Shown here piece after piece: positions 36,408 through 44,955 of a stretch of DNA of 64,000 bases. How positions within the stretch are numbered: the stretch's first letter is position 1; each line of letters starts with the position of its first letter. The DNA lies in NCBI GenBank assembly GCA_965218765.1, contig CBDCLU010000001.1, forward strand, positions 248,001-312,000, in the 5' to 3' direction. This DNA is from JBBPYC01 sp965218765 (GTDB lineage: Bacteria; Pseudomonadota; Gammaproteobacteria; Burkholderiales; Burkholderiaceae_C). Under the pieces are notes generated by a model that was given only the letters and a program-made list of their open reading frames with translations, was not told the origin of the DNA and searched no databases. Both the position numbers and the translations under genes were made by a program.

Positions 36408-37418
36408 TCACTCGGCCTGAATGCCGGCGTCCTTGATGACCTTGCCCCACTTCGCGATTTCCGCGCGCTGGAATTCGGTGAACGCCCGGCTGCCGCGGCC
36501 ATCGGGCTCGACGCCCATCGCACGCAATTTCTGCTGCACGTCGGGCATCGCGACGATCGCGGCGATCTCGGAGCCAAGCCGCTCGACGATCGGCGCCGGC
36601 GTGTCGGCCGGCGCGAACACGCCCTGCCACGATTGCATCTCGAAGCCCGGCACGCCGACCTCGGCCAGCGGCTTTACCTCGGGCATATTCGCAATCGGCT
36701 GCTTCGACGTGACGCCGAGCACTTTCACGCGCTTCGCCTCAATCATCGGGCGCGCGGCCGCCACGGTTTCAAACACCATGTCGATCTGGCCGCCGATCAG
36801 ATCGACCATCGCCTGCGAGCCGCCCTTGTAGATGATCTGGCGCATCTTCGTGCCGCTGATGCTCTGGAACAGCTGACCGGACAGGTGCTGCGACGTGCCC
36901 GCGCCCGCGGTGCCATAGGTCAGGCTGTCGGGTTCGGCTTTCAGTGCGTCGATGATCTGCTGCGCCGAATCGAAACGGCTGCCCGCGGGCACCACCAGCA
37001 CGTTGCTCACCGTGCCGATCAGATCCAGCGGCACGAAGTCGGCTACCGGGTCGTAGCCGAGTGTCTTCGAGAAAAACGGGTTCACCGCATGCGTGGTGAT
37101 GGTGCCGCCCATGATCGTGTAGCCATCGGCCGGCGCGCGCGCCACGAGCTGCGTGCCGACGATGCCGGAGACGCCGGGCTTGTTCTCGATCACGACCGGC
37201 GTGCCCAGCCGGTCGGTCAGGTGTTGCGCAATCAGGCGCGCGACACCGTCGGACACGCCGCCCGGCGAGAACGGCACCACGTACTTGACGGGTTTGGTCG
37301 GCCAGTCGGCAGCCTGGTCACGGCCCGACTGCGCCGGTGCGGCAACCACGGTGCCGCCAGCCACGATCAACGCCGCAAGGCGTGCAAGAAACCGACGACG
37401 TTGGCAGGGCATGGACAT
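36408..37418 (-). CDS. Bug-family periplasmic receptor
   Basis: The 336-residue receptor has the signal peptide LARLAALIVAGGTVVAAPAQ and the Bug motif VKYVVPFSPGGVSDGVARL. The ligand-pocket block TYGTAGAGTSQHLSGQLF follows. A very good GGAGG ribosome-binding site 5 bp upstream fixes the start at 37418. It was probably the first gene of an operon continuing into the second Bug gene, the aldolase and the dehydrogenase; the IS element now lies 11 bp after its stop. Ligand unknown. Confidence 0.92.
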   Translation of the reverse strand: MSMPCQRRRFLARLAALIVAGGTVVAAPAQSGRDQAADWPTKPVKYVVPFSPGGVSDGVARLIAQHLTDRLGTPVVIENKPGVSGIVGTQLVARAPADGYTIMGGTITTHAVNPFFSKTLGYDPVADFVPLDLIGTVSNVLVVPAGSRFDSAQQIIDALKAEPDSLTYGTAGAGTSQHLSGQLFQSISGTKMRQIIYKGGSQAMVDLIGGQIDMVFETVAAARPMIEAKRVKVLGVTSKQPIANMPEVKPLAEVGVPGFEMQSWQGVFAPADTPAPIVERLGSEIAAIVAMPDVQQKLRAMGVEPDGRGSRAFTEFQRAEIAKWGKVIKDAGIQAE

Positions 37419-37517
37419 CGAGCCTCCAAAAAAATCAAACTGGGCAAGCCAGCGCGGCAGTGGACGGTCGCAACGCGGGTCGGCACCGACCGAGCCGCCG
37501 CTTCGAACCAATGGCAC

Positions 37518-37534
37518 GCTTCTGTTTTTATAGC
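37518..37534. repeat. AT-rich 17-nt palindromic repeat, copy d
   Basis: GCTTCTGTTTTTATAGC lies in the gap between gshB and the Bug gene. Its sequence closely resembles copy a near metH, including the stretch just after TAGC. Confidence 0.68.
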
Positions 37535-37559
37535 TGAAGTCGATTGCTACACCTGCGCC

Positions 37560-38555
37560 TTAGCATGTTTTCTTCAAAATATCGGCTTTCAGCGCATCCA
37601 CGAACAGCGCTGCCACGTCGCAACCGCTTTGATCGAAGATTTCCTGAAAGCAGGTCGGGCTCGTCACATTGATCTCGGTCAGGCAGTCGCCGATCACGTC
37701 CAGGCCGACCAGCAGCAGGCCGCGCTCGTACAGGATCGGGCCGAGCTGTTCGGCGATCTGCCGGTCCCGCGCCGACAGCTCCTGCGCGACGCCTTTGCCG
37801 CCCGCTGCCAGGTTGCCGCGCACTTCGCCTTTTTGCGGAATGCGCGCGAGGCAGTACGGCACCGGCTGGCCCGCGATCAGCAGGATGCGCTTGTCGCCTT
37901 GCGCGATCTCGGGCAGGAATTTCTGCACCATCAGCGTCTCGGCGCCGTTCCGGTTCAGCGTCTCGACGATGCTGCCGAGGTTCAGGCCGTCCGCCTTCAC
38001 CCGGAAGATGCCCTGGCCGCCCATGCCGTCGAGGGGTTTCAGGATGATGTCCTGGTGCTCGACGAAAAAGCGCCGCGCATCGCTTGCGTCGCGCGTGACG
38101 AGCGTCGGGCCGATCAGCTCGGGAAATTCGAGGATGGAGAGCTTTTCGGGATGGTTGCGCACCGCGGCCGGCTTGTTGTAGACGCGCGCACCTTCGCGCT
38201 CGGCCTGCTCCAGCAGGTGCGTCGCATAGATGTATTGCGCATCGAACGGCGGGTCCTTGCGCATTAGCACCGCGTCGAATTCGCAGACGTTCTGCGCGCG
38301 CGTGCCGTCGCTGGCCTGCGGGCGTTCGTTGAACTGCTGCTGCGCGGTGCGAAACCAGCTCTCGCTTTGCTCACCCGTCAGCAGGATGTCGCGCACGTGC
38401 GCCATCACGCGGAAGCCGCTCTGCCAGGACAGGTCCTGCGGCTCGCAAGCCGACAGCGTATGGCCGCGCTTTTGCAACTCGCGCATCATGGCGAACGTGG
38501 TGTCCTTGTAAATCTTGAACGATTCGAGCGGGTCGGCAATGAAGAGGAAGTGCAT
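37560..38555 (-). CDS. gshB: Glutathione synthetase
   Basis: The 331-residue ATP-grasp ligase joins gamma-glutamylcysteine and glycine to make glutathione. It has the N-terminal MHFLFIADPLESFKIYKD, DAVLMRKDPPFDAQYIYATH, VRNHPEKLSILEFPELIGPT, the ATP-binding loop KPLDGMGGQGIFRV and the C-terminal NVTSPTCFQEI. The start at 38555 fits the family length; the longer frame upstream is not conserved. gshA lies at 42089, separated by an unknown membrane protein and kup. Confidence 0.96.
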   Translation of the reverse strand: MHFLFIADPLESFKIYKDTTFAMMRELQKRGHTLSACEPQDLSWQSGFRVMAHVRDILLTGEQSESWFRTAQQQFNERPQASDGTRAQNVCEFDAVLMRKDPPFDAQYIYATHLLEQAEREGARVYNKPAAVRNHPEKLSILEFPELIGPTLVTRDASDARRFFVEHQDIILKPLDGMGGQGIFRVKADGLNLGSIVETLNRNGAETLMVQKFLPEIAQGDKRILLIAGQPVPYCLARIPQKGEVRGNLAAGGKGVAQELSARDRQIAEQLGPILYERGLLLVGLDVIGDCLTEINVTSPTCFQEIFDQSGCDVAALFVDALKADILKKTC

Positions 38556-38727
38556 CGCAAAAAAACGGCAATGGTGAATCCGAGGAAATGAAGCAGCTGT
38601 CGGCGGCAAGGTGCTGCAGCGTTTGCGTATTTTCAGCCGCTGGCGTTGCAGTTGTCCATGCGGCGGCGCGAAATCGGCTCGCACCGGTCGCCACCGCTCG
38701 CCATTGCTGCCTCATAACATCGGCCAC

Positions 38728-40062
38728 ATGACGACGACCCATGCCACCACCCACAGCAGCGTTGCGCCGGCGAGGGCAGCGCCGCACCGCCTGCGTGGCT
38801 GGCTCGCGGTGCTGGCGATCTGCGCCGTGCTCGGCACATCTGTCGCTGCCGTGTCGGACCTGGCCGCCGGCTACGACGACCGGCTGCTGGACCTGCAGGC
38901 ACGCCAGGCGTTGAGTGCCGAGCTGTATCGGGATTCGAGCGGCGCTTCGGCTGCGCTGCAGGCCGTGCTGCTGGACGCAGCGGCGGACCCGGAGCTCGGC
39001 GTGAAGATGCAACTCGCGCTGCGCAAGTACGGCGTCGCCGCGCGTCAGGTGCTCGAAGCGTTCGGCGCCGATGCACCGCTGCACGAGCTGCTGCGCCGCT
39101 ACGGCGAAAGCGTGGTGCCGGTGATCGCCTACTTCATGGACAACGACGTCGCAACGCTGCAGGCCGGCTACCAGGTCAGCCGGATCGGTCTGGCGCTGAA
39201 GGCGCAGGCCGGCGCGCTGTTTGCCGATCGCAAAAAGGACGGGGCGACCGACCCGACCGCTGCACCCGCTGCCCCGATCGAATACGGCCCGCTCACGCGC
39301 GGCCGCTACGCGATCGAGCAGATCGCGGGCAGCGGCCATCAGTTCCTCGCGCAGTTCGCGCTCGATCCCACCGGCGTCGCGCACTGGAACCAGACCGATC
39401 GCGTGCTGAAATCGGTCGAGGACTTTTTGTTCGGCGGCATCCGCAACCTGGAGTCCAAATACGACACCGCGGCGCCGATCGGCGTGCTCGACGTGGCCGA
39501 TGCGGGTGTCGATCTGCTGACGATGTTCGGCATCGTGAAGGCGATCAAGCTGCTGCGTGCGTCCGGTGCGACTGCGAAGGCGACCCGCTGGGCTGCCGTG
39601 GCCGAATACCGTGCCGCGCTGAGTCGCCGCGTGCTGGCCGGCAGCGGCCGCATCGGCACCACCCTGCTCAAACTGGGCGCCACCGCCGGCACGGTCTACC
39701 TCGTGGTGCGCCACCTGGGCTTGCTGACCAGCCTGTTCGTCGAAGCCGGCTCCTGGCTCGGCCTGCCCGCCTGGGCAGCGGCCGCGGTCGGCTGGTGGGC
39801 CGTGGCGTTCACGTTGTCACTGCTGATGATGCCGCTGATCGCATTTGCGGGAGCGCTCGTCCCAATCCTTACGCGACTCGCGAAGCTGGCCCGATGGCTG
39901 CTCGGCTGGCGCCACAACGACGGCATACGCCAGACGCAACTCTCAGCAGCAGGTGATGAGCAGAGACGGACCAGCGATCAACGACCCACGACCGGGCACT
40001 GGACTGCACCAGCAGGGGCCGCGGAGCTGGCTCCGCCAGGCCGAAGGCGCCGCCCCCGGTAG
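38728..40062 (+). CDS. Unrecognised membrane protein, C-terminus running into a repeat
   Basis: I do not recognise this protein of about 444 residues. From the ATG at 38728 it has one N-terminal hydrophobic helix (LAVLAICAVLGTSVAAV), then about 250 residues of helical periplasmic-like sequence (DLQARQALSAELYRDSSGAS onward). Two or three closely spaced C-terminal helices follow (YLVVRHLGLLTSLFVE, AVGWWAVAFTLSLLMMPLIA). The last 17 or so codons are encoded by the GC-rich post-gene repeat at 40011, giving an Arg/Pro-rich tail. It is divergent from gshB and convergent with kup. Confidence 0.6.
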   Translation: MTTTHATTHSSVAPARAAPHRLRGWLAVLAICAVLGTSVAAVSDLAAGYDDRLLDLQARQALSAELYRDSSGASAALQAVLLDAAADPELGVKMQLALRKYGVAARQVLEAFGADAPLHELLRRYGESVVPVIAYFMDNDVATLQAGYQVSRIGLALKAQAGALFADRKKDGATDPTAAPAAPIEYGPLTRGRYAIEQIAGSGHQFLAQFALDPTGVAHWNQTDRVLKSVEDFLFGGIRNLESKYDTAAPIGVLDVADAGVDLLTMFGIVKAIKLLRASGATAKATRWAAVAEYRAALSRRVLAGSGRIGTTLLKLGATAGTVYLVVRHLGLLTSLFVEAGSWLGLPAWAAAAVGWWAVAFTLSLLMMPLIAFAGALVPILTRLAKLARWLLGWRHNDGIRQTQLSAAGDEQRRTSDQRPTTGHWTAPAGAAELAPPGRRRRPR

Positions 40063-40110
40063 GGGGTAACTCGGTAAGCCGACCGAAGGAAGCGAAGGCT
40101 GGGGGCGAGC
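40011..40110 (-). repeat. GC-rich post-gene repeat, copy 1 (after kup)
   Basis: This element of about 100 bp contains the hairpins GGAGC-TG-GCTCC (40023-40034) and CCCCC-GGTA-GGGGG (40053-40066), then GACCGAAGGAAGCGAAGGCT and GGGGGCGAGC. It ends exactly at the kup stop codon and overlaps the end of the convergent membrane-protein gene. Similar elements follow proA and ptsN in the same orientation. Confidence 0.8.
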
Positions 40111-41979
40111 TTAAATCTCGACTTTCGAGCCGAGTTCCACCACCGCGTTGCTCGGCAACTGCAGGAACTCTGCGGCCCCGCCCGCGTTGTGGTGCATCTG
40201 CGCAAACAGCTTCTCGCGCCAGGGCGCCATGCCGGTGCCGACGGTGGGCACCACGATGTCGCGAGACAGGAAATAGCTCGTCGTCATCGGATCGAGCTTG
40301 AAGCCGCGGTTGCTGATCAGCGACAGCGCCTTCGGAATGTCGATCATGTTCTTGAAGCCGTAGTGCAGCACGATCTGCCAGCAGTCGTGTTCGAGCGATT
40401 CGATCTCGACGCGCTTGTCCATGCCGACCCAGGGCACTTCATGGCTTTTCACGGTGACGAAGAAATTCTTCTCGTGCAGCACTTTGTTGTGCTTCAGGTT
40501 GTGCAGCATCGCGTTGGGCACCATGCCGGGCTCGGTCGTCATGAAGACAGCCGCGCCGGCCACGCGCGCGGGCGGGCCGGTGAACACGCCGTTCAGAAAC
40601 GGGCGCAGCTCGATCGAATCCTCGCGCAGCGTCTGCTGGACCAGCTGGCAGCCATCCTTCCAGGTCAGCATCAGCATGAACACCGCGCCGCCGATCATCA
40701 GCGGGAACCAGCCGCCGCCGAACAGTTTCAGCAGATTGGACGCGAAGAATGCGAAGTCCACCACGAAGAACAGCGAGGTCGCGGCGATGCACAACCACAG
40801 CGGATACTGCCAGCCGTAGCGGATCACGAAGAACGTCAGGATGGTGGTGATCAGCATGTCGGTGGTCACCGCCACGCCGTAGGCGGCTGCCAGATTCGAA
40901 GACGACTTGAACATCACGACCGCGAGCACGATCGCGACGAACAGCGCCCAGTTCACGAGCGGCAGATAGACCTGGCCGGTGTCCTTCACGCTGGTGTGCT
41001 CGATGCGCAGCCGCGGCAGATAGCCGAGCTGGATCACCTGCTTGGTCACGGAAAACGCGCCGGAAATCAGCGCCTGCGACGCGATCACGGTGGCGATCGT
41101 GGCCATCGCGACCAGCGGCAGCACCGCCCATTGCGGCGCCATCATGAAAAACGGATTTTTCACCGCGTCGGGGCGTGCCAGCAGCAGTGCGCCCTGGCCG
41201 AAGTAATTCAACGTCAGCGCCGGCATCACGACGGAGAACCAGGCGAGCCGGATCGGCTTCTTGCCGAAGTGGCCCATGTCCGCATAAAGCGCCTCGGCAC
41301 CCGTCACGCACAGCACCACCGCGCCCAGGATGATGAACGTGATGCCCGGCTGCAGCCAGATGAAGCGCAGCGCATGATGCGGGCTCAACGCCCAGAGGAT
41401 CTCGGGGTGGCCGGCGATGTGCCAGACGCCCATCGCAGCGATCATGGCGAACCACAGCAGGGTCAACGGGCCGAAGAACCTGCCGATGCCCGCGGTGCCG
41501 TTCTTCTGCACCGCGAACAGGCCGAACAAAATCAGCACCGTGAGCGGGATCACGTACTCGGCAAACGCCGGGGACACCACTTCGAGCCCTTCGACCGCCG
41601 ACAGCACCGAAATGGCCGGCGTGATCACGCCGTCGCCGTAGAACAGGCAGGTGCCGAAGATGCCGACCACCAGCAGCACACTGCGCAGGCGCGGGCTGCC
41701 CTTGACCGACTGGGACGCGAGCGCGAGCATCGCGACCAGCCCGCCTTCGCCGTGGTTGTCGGCGCGCAGCACCAGCACCACGTACTTGATCGAGACGATC
41801 ACCGTGAGCGTCCAGAACACGATCGACAAGATGCCGTAGACGTTGTCGATCGTGAACGGCACGTGGCCCGAGCCGAACACTTCCTTGATCGCATACAGCA
41901 CGCTGGTGCCGATGTCGCCGTAGACAACGCCGATCGCGCCCAGCGTCAGCGCGCCGATCGAGGATTTGGTCTTTTGCAC
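40111..41979 (-). CDS. kup: Low-affinity potassium transporter Kup
   Basis: The 622-residue protein is a KUP/HAK/KT potassium-proton symporter. It opens with LTLGAIGVVYGDIGTSVLYA, the highly conserved first helix motif. About 12 membrane helices span residues 10-430, with LFYGDGVITPAISVLSAVEG and GAVVLCVTGAEALYADMGHF as further hallmarks. A cytoplasmic C-terminal domain of about 180 residues ends it. It sits downstream of gshA. Confidence 0.97.
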   Translation of the reverse strand: MQKTKSSIGALTLGAIGVVYGDIGTSVLYAIKEVFGSGHVPFTIDNVYGILSIVFWTLTVIVSIKYVVLVLRADNHGEGGLVAMLALASQSVKGSPRLRSVLLVVGIFGTCLFYGDGVITPAISVLSAVEGLEVVSPAFAEYVIPLTVLILFGLFAVQKNGTAGIGRFFGPLTLLWFAMIAAMGVWHIAGHPEILWALSPHHALRFIWLQPGITFIILGAVVLCVTGAEALYADMGHFGKKPIRLAWFSVVMPALTLNYFGQGALLLARPDAVKNPFFMMAPQWAVLPLVAMATIATVIASQALISGAFSVTKQVIQLGYLPRLRIEHTSVKDTGQVYLPLVNWALFVAIVLAVVMFKSSSNLAAAYGVAVTTDMLITTILTFFVIRYGWQYPLWLCIAATSLFFVVDFAFFASNLLKLFGGGWFPLMIGGAVFMLMLTWKDGCQLVQQTLREDSIELRPFLNGVFTGPPARVAGAAVFMTTEPGMVPNAMLHNLKHNKVLHEKNFFVTVKSHEVPWVGMDKRVEIESLEHDCWQIVLHYGFKNMIDIPKALSLISNRGFKLDPMTTSYFLSRDIVVPTVGTGMAPWREKLFAQMHHNAGGAAEFLQLPSNAVVELGSKVEI

Positions 41980-42088
41980 GGCTTAAGCGTCGGGAAGCGG
42001 GACACGCAAGGATTAGACGGCAACGCGGGCCGCGCAGCGATGACAAAAAGCCACAGCGCGAGTCCCGGCTGCGACTGATGGGCCGGAT

Positions 42089-43381
42089 TCAGTCGTAAAT
42101 CTCGGCTTCCGGGTCGGTCGCCTCGAGTTCGTAGCTGGCCGCGACCATCGCGAGCCGCCCGACCACGCCGTACATGTAAAACCGGTTCGGTGCGCTCGCG
42201 CCGGGTTTTGCGCCCGGCTGCGGCAGCCGCGTGCTCTCCGGAAAGCCGAGCGGCACGTAACGCGTGCCGGGCGCGCTCAGGTTTTCGTCAATGCCGCGCT
42301 CGGCGTGGATACGGTAGAAGCCGCCGACCACATAGCGGTCCATCATGTAGACCACCGGCTCGGCGACTGCATCGTGGATGCGCTCGTTGGTTTGCACGCC
42401 TTCCTGGATGATCACGTTGCTCACGCGCGGTGCGCTGCCCTGCTGCGCGCCGCGCGCAAAGCCGCGGCGTAGCGATTCCAGGTCTTTTGCATCCCGCACC
42501 GTCGCGATGCCCAGGCCGTGGCCGCCGTTGTCGGCTTTCACGACCACGAACGGCTTCTCGTTGATGCCGTATTCCTTGTACTTGCGCCGCACCTTGGTCA
42601 ACAGCGCATCGATCGGGCCGCGCAGTGCGTCGAGGCCGGCGTCGGTCTGTGTGTCCACCCCGGTGCACTGGTCGAACATCGGGTTGATCAGCCACGGATC
42701 GATGCCCAGCAGCTTGCCGAAGCGCTTGGCCAGCTCTTCGTACATCTCGAAATGCTTGCTCTTGCGCCGCACCGTCCAGCCGGCCTGCAGCGGCGGCAGC
42801 AGGTACTGCTCGTGCAGGTCTTCCAGGATGCCGGGCGGGCCGGCCGACAGATCGTTGTTGAGCAGGATCGCGCACGGGTCAAAGTGCTTGAGGCCGAGCC
42901 GGCGCTTGCTGCGCACCACGGGCTCGAACAGGATCGGCTCCTCGCCCGGCACGCTCATCGGCGTCGGTTCCTTCAGGTCCGGATCGATCGAGCCGACCCG
43001 CACATTCAGCCCCGCCATGTAGAAGATGCGCTTCAGCTGCGCGACGTTGCTCAAGTAGAACGTGCTGTTCGTGTGGCTTTCCGGAATCAGCAGCAGGTTG
43101 CGCGCTTCCGGGCAGATTTTTTCGATCGCGGCCATCGCGGCCTGCACCGCCAGCGGCAGCATTTCCAACGTCAGGTTGTGCCAGCCGCGCGGATACAGAT
43201 TCGTGTCGACCGGGGCCAGCTTGAAGCCGGCGTTGCGGATGTCGACCGCGCTGTAGAACGGCGGCGTATGCTCCATCCATTCAAGGCGAAACCAGCGCTC
43301 GATCGCCGGCATCGAGTCGAGCACGCGCTGCTCGAGTTCATTGATCGGGCCGGTAAGCGCCGTGATGAGATGCGGAACCAT
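42089..43381 (-). CDS. gshA: Glutamate-cysteine ligase (proteobacterial type)
   Basis: The 430-residue enzyme matches the glutamate-cysteine ligase type found in beta- and some gammaproteobacteria (gshA_ferroox type), with no similarity to the E. coli enzyme. Recognisable blocks include DTNLYPRGWHNLTLEMLPLA, LLIPESHTNSTFYLSNVAQL, IDPWLINPMFDQCTGVDTQT, and VVVKADNGGHGLGIATV, which looks like an ATP-grasp loop. It makes gamma-glutamylcysteine, the first step to glutathione. The same-strand kup follows and proA precedes, with a repeat between proA and gshA. Confidence 0.93.
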   Translation of the reverse strand: MVPHLITALTGPINELEQRVLDSMPAIERWFRLEWMEHTPPFYSAVDIRNAGFKLAPVDTNLYPRGWHNLTLEMLPLAVQAAMAAIEKICPEARNLLLIPESHTNSTFYLSNVAQLKRIFYMAGLNVRVGSIDPDLKEPTPMSVPGEEPILFEPVVRSKRRLGLKHFDPCAILLNNDLSAGPPGILEDLHEQYLLPPLQAGWTVRRKSKHFEMYEELAKRFGKLLGIDPWLINPMFDQCTGVDTQTDAGLDALRGPIDALLTKVRRKYKEYGINEKPFVVVKADNGGHGLGIATVRDAKDLESLRRGFARGAQQGSAPRVSNVIIQEGVQTNERIHDAVAEPVVYMMDRYVVGGFYRIHAERGIDENLSAPGTRYVPLGFPESTRLPQPGAKPGASAPNRFYMYGVVGRLAMVAASYELEATDPEAEIYD

Positions 43382-43674
43382 GCGCCCTTTCGCTGACGGG
43401 TTGTTGCGCTCATTCTAGGGGGGCGCCACGGATGAAATGATGCGCGGTCCGGACCAGCGTCGAGCCGCGCAACCGCCGCATCGGCAATCGCCGTGCCGAT
43501 CAGAATCGCAACCCCGAGCGCTCAGCGGACCAACGCAACCCACTCCAGCACGGTCACCCAACGCTGCCATTTCACCAGGGGCCGCGGAGCTGGCTGAAGC
43601 CCGGCCGCAGGCGCCGTCTCCGGCGAAGGTGTAGCCGGAGGCCGATCTTTGGGAGCGAAGGCTGGAGGTGAGTG
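43382..43674. other. 293-bp intergenic region between gshA and proA
   Basis: It contains the second copy of the GC-rich post-gene repeat next to the proA stop codon. The rest, next to the gshA start, probably holds the gshA promoter. No gene was recognised. Confidence 0.5.
43574..43672 (-). repeat. GC-rich post-gene repeat, copy 2 (after proA)
   Basis: The copy shares GGGGCCGCGGAGCTGGCT, GGCGCCGTC and GGGAGCGAAGGCTGGAGGTGAG with copy 1 and is oriented the same way relative to the preceding gene. It is the most diverged of the three copies. It ends 2 bp short of the proA stop codon. Confidence 0.75.
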
Positions 43675-44955
43675 TCAGCCCCTAATCTCGCCGTTGCCCA
43701 GCACGACCCACTTGAGCGACGTCAGCCCTTCCACGCCGACCGGCCCGCGCGCATGGAACTTGTCGGTGCTGATGCCGATCTCGGCGCCCAGCCCGTATTC
43801 GAAGCCGTCCGCGAAGCGCGTGCTCGCATTCACCATCACGCTGGCCGAATCGACTTCGCGCAAAAAACGCTGCGCATGCATGTGGTCGCGCGTGAGGATC
43901 GCATCGGTGTGCTGGCTCGAATGGCGGTTGATGTGGGCGATGGCCGCATCCACCCCGTCGACGATTTTGATGCTGATGATGGGCGCGAGGTATTCCTCGG
44001 ACCAGTCGGCTTCGGTCGCCGGCTGCAACATGGCCCCGGCCACGCCGTTGAGCAGCGCCAGCGATTCGGCACATCCTCGCATCTCGACGCCTTTGGCTGC
44101 AAAGATCGCACCGATGCGCGGCAGGAAGTCGGCAGCGACTGCGCGCGCCACCAGCAGGCTTTCGGCAGCATTGCACGGGCTGTACTTTTGCGTCTTCGCG
44201 TTGTCGGCCACGACGAGCGCCATCTCGATGTCGCACGGGTCGTCCACGTAGACATGGCAGTTGCCGTCCAGATGCTTGATCACGGGCACCTTGGCGTCGC
44301 GCGAAATGCGTTCGATCAGGCCCTTGCCGCCGCGCGGGATGATCAGGTCAACGAACTCCGGCATCGCAATCAGGCGGCCCACGGCGGCGCGGTCGGTGGT
44401 CTGCACCAATTGCACGGCTTCGGGTGGCAGACCAGCCTCGGCCAGCGCATCGGCCACCAAGGACGCCAGCGCGCGGTTCGATTCAATCGCCTCCGAGCCG
44501 CCGCGCAGGATGCACGCGTTGCCGCTCTTGATCGCAAGGCTCGCGGCCTCGATCGTCACGTTCGGGCGGCTCTCGTAGATCATGCCGAACACGCCGATCG
44601 GCACGCGCATCTGCCCGACCCGGATGCCGCTGGGCTGCTGACGCACGCCGATGATCTCGCCGATGAGGTCCGGCATCGTGGCGAGCTGTCCGCAGCCCTG
44701 GGCGCAGGTTTCGATCGCTTTTGCGCTCAGCTCGAGGCGATCCAGCATCGGCGCGGCCAGGTCCGCCGCTGCCGCGCGCTCCAGGTCTACGGCATTGGCG
44801 GCCTGCAGCATCGACACGTTGTTGCGCAGGCGCCGGGCCAGTGCGCGCAGTGCTTTGTTTTTTGTAGCAGCATCGGCACGTGCGACTAGCGCGCTGGCCG
44901 CTTTTGCGTCGAATCCAAGCGCATCGACGTGCTCGGCGGCATGGAAGGCGTTCAT
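43675..44955 (-). CDS. proA: Glutamate-5-semialdehyde dehydrogenase
   Basis: The 426-residue enzyme reduces glutamyl-5-phosphate to the semialdehyde in proline synthesis. It has IGVFGMIYESRPNVTIEAAS, LRGGSEAIESN, DLIIPRGGKGLI and the catalytic cysteine in KYSPCNAAESLL. It overlaps the upstream holA by 4 bp (44952-44955). A copy of the AT-rich 17-nt repeat lies in frame near residues 30-36, in the N-terminal helix. Confidence 0.96.
   Translation of the reverse strand: MNAFHAAEHVDALGFDAKAASALVARADAATKNKALRALARRLRNNVSMLQAANAVDLERAAAADLAAPMLDRLELSAKAIETCAQGCGQLATMPDLIGEIIGVRQQPSGIRVGQMRVPIGVFGMIYESRPNVTIEAASLAIKSGNACILRGGSEAIESNRALASLVADALAEAGLPPEAVQLVQTTDRAAVGRLIAMPEFVDLIIPRGGKGLIERISRDAKVPVIKHLDGNCHVYVDDPCDIEMALVVADNAKTQKYSPCNAAESLLVARAVAADFLPRIGAIFAAKGVEMRGCAESLALLNGVAGAMLQPATEADWSEEYLAPIISIKIVDGVDAAIAHINRHSSQHTDAILTRDHMHAQRFLREVDSASVMVNASTRFADGFEYGLGAEIGISTDKFHARGPVGVEGLTSLKWVVLGNGEIRG
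44852..44868. repeat. AT-rich 17-nt palindromic repeat, copy f, inside proA
   Basis: GCTTTGTTTTTTGTAGC lies in the proA coding region and encodes part of ATKNKAL on the opposite strand. Arms and length match the other copies. Confidence 0.6.

Noticed and set aside
40189..42078. 629-codon open frame opposite kup
   Set aside because: Antisense shadow rich in His, Arg and Gln; kup is certain on the other strand.
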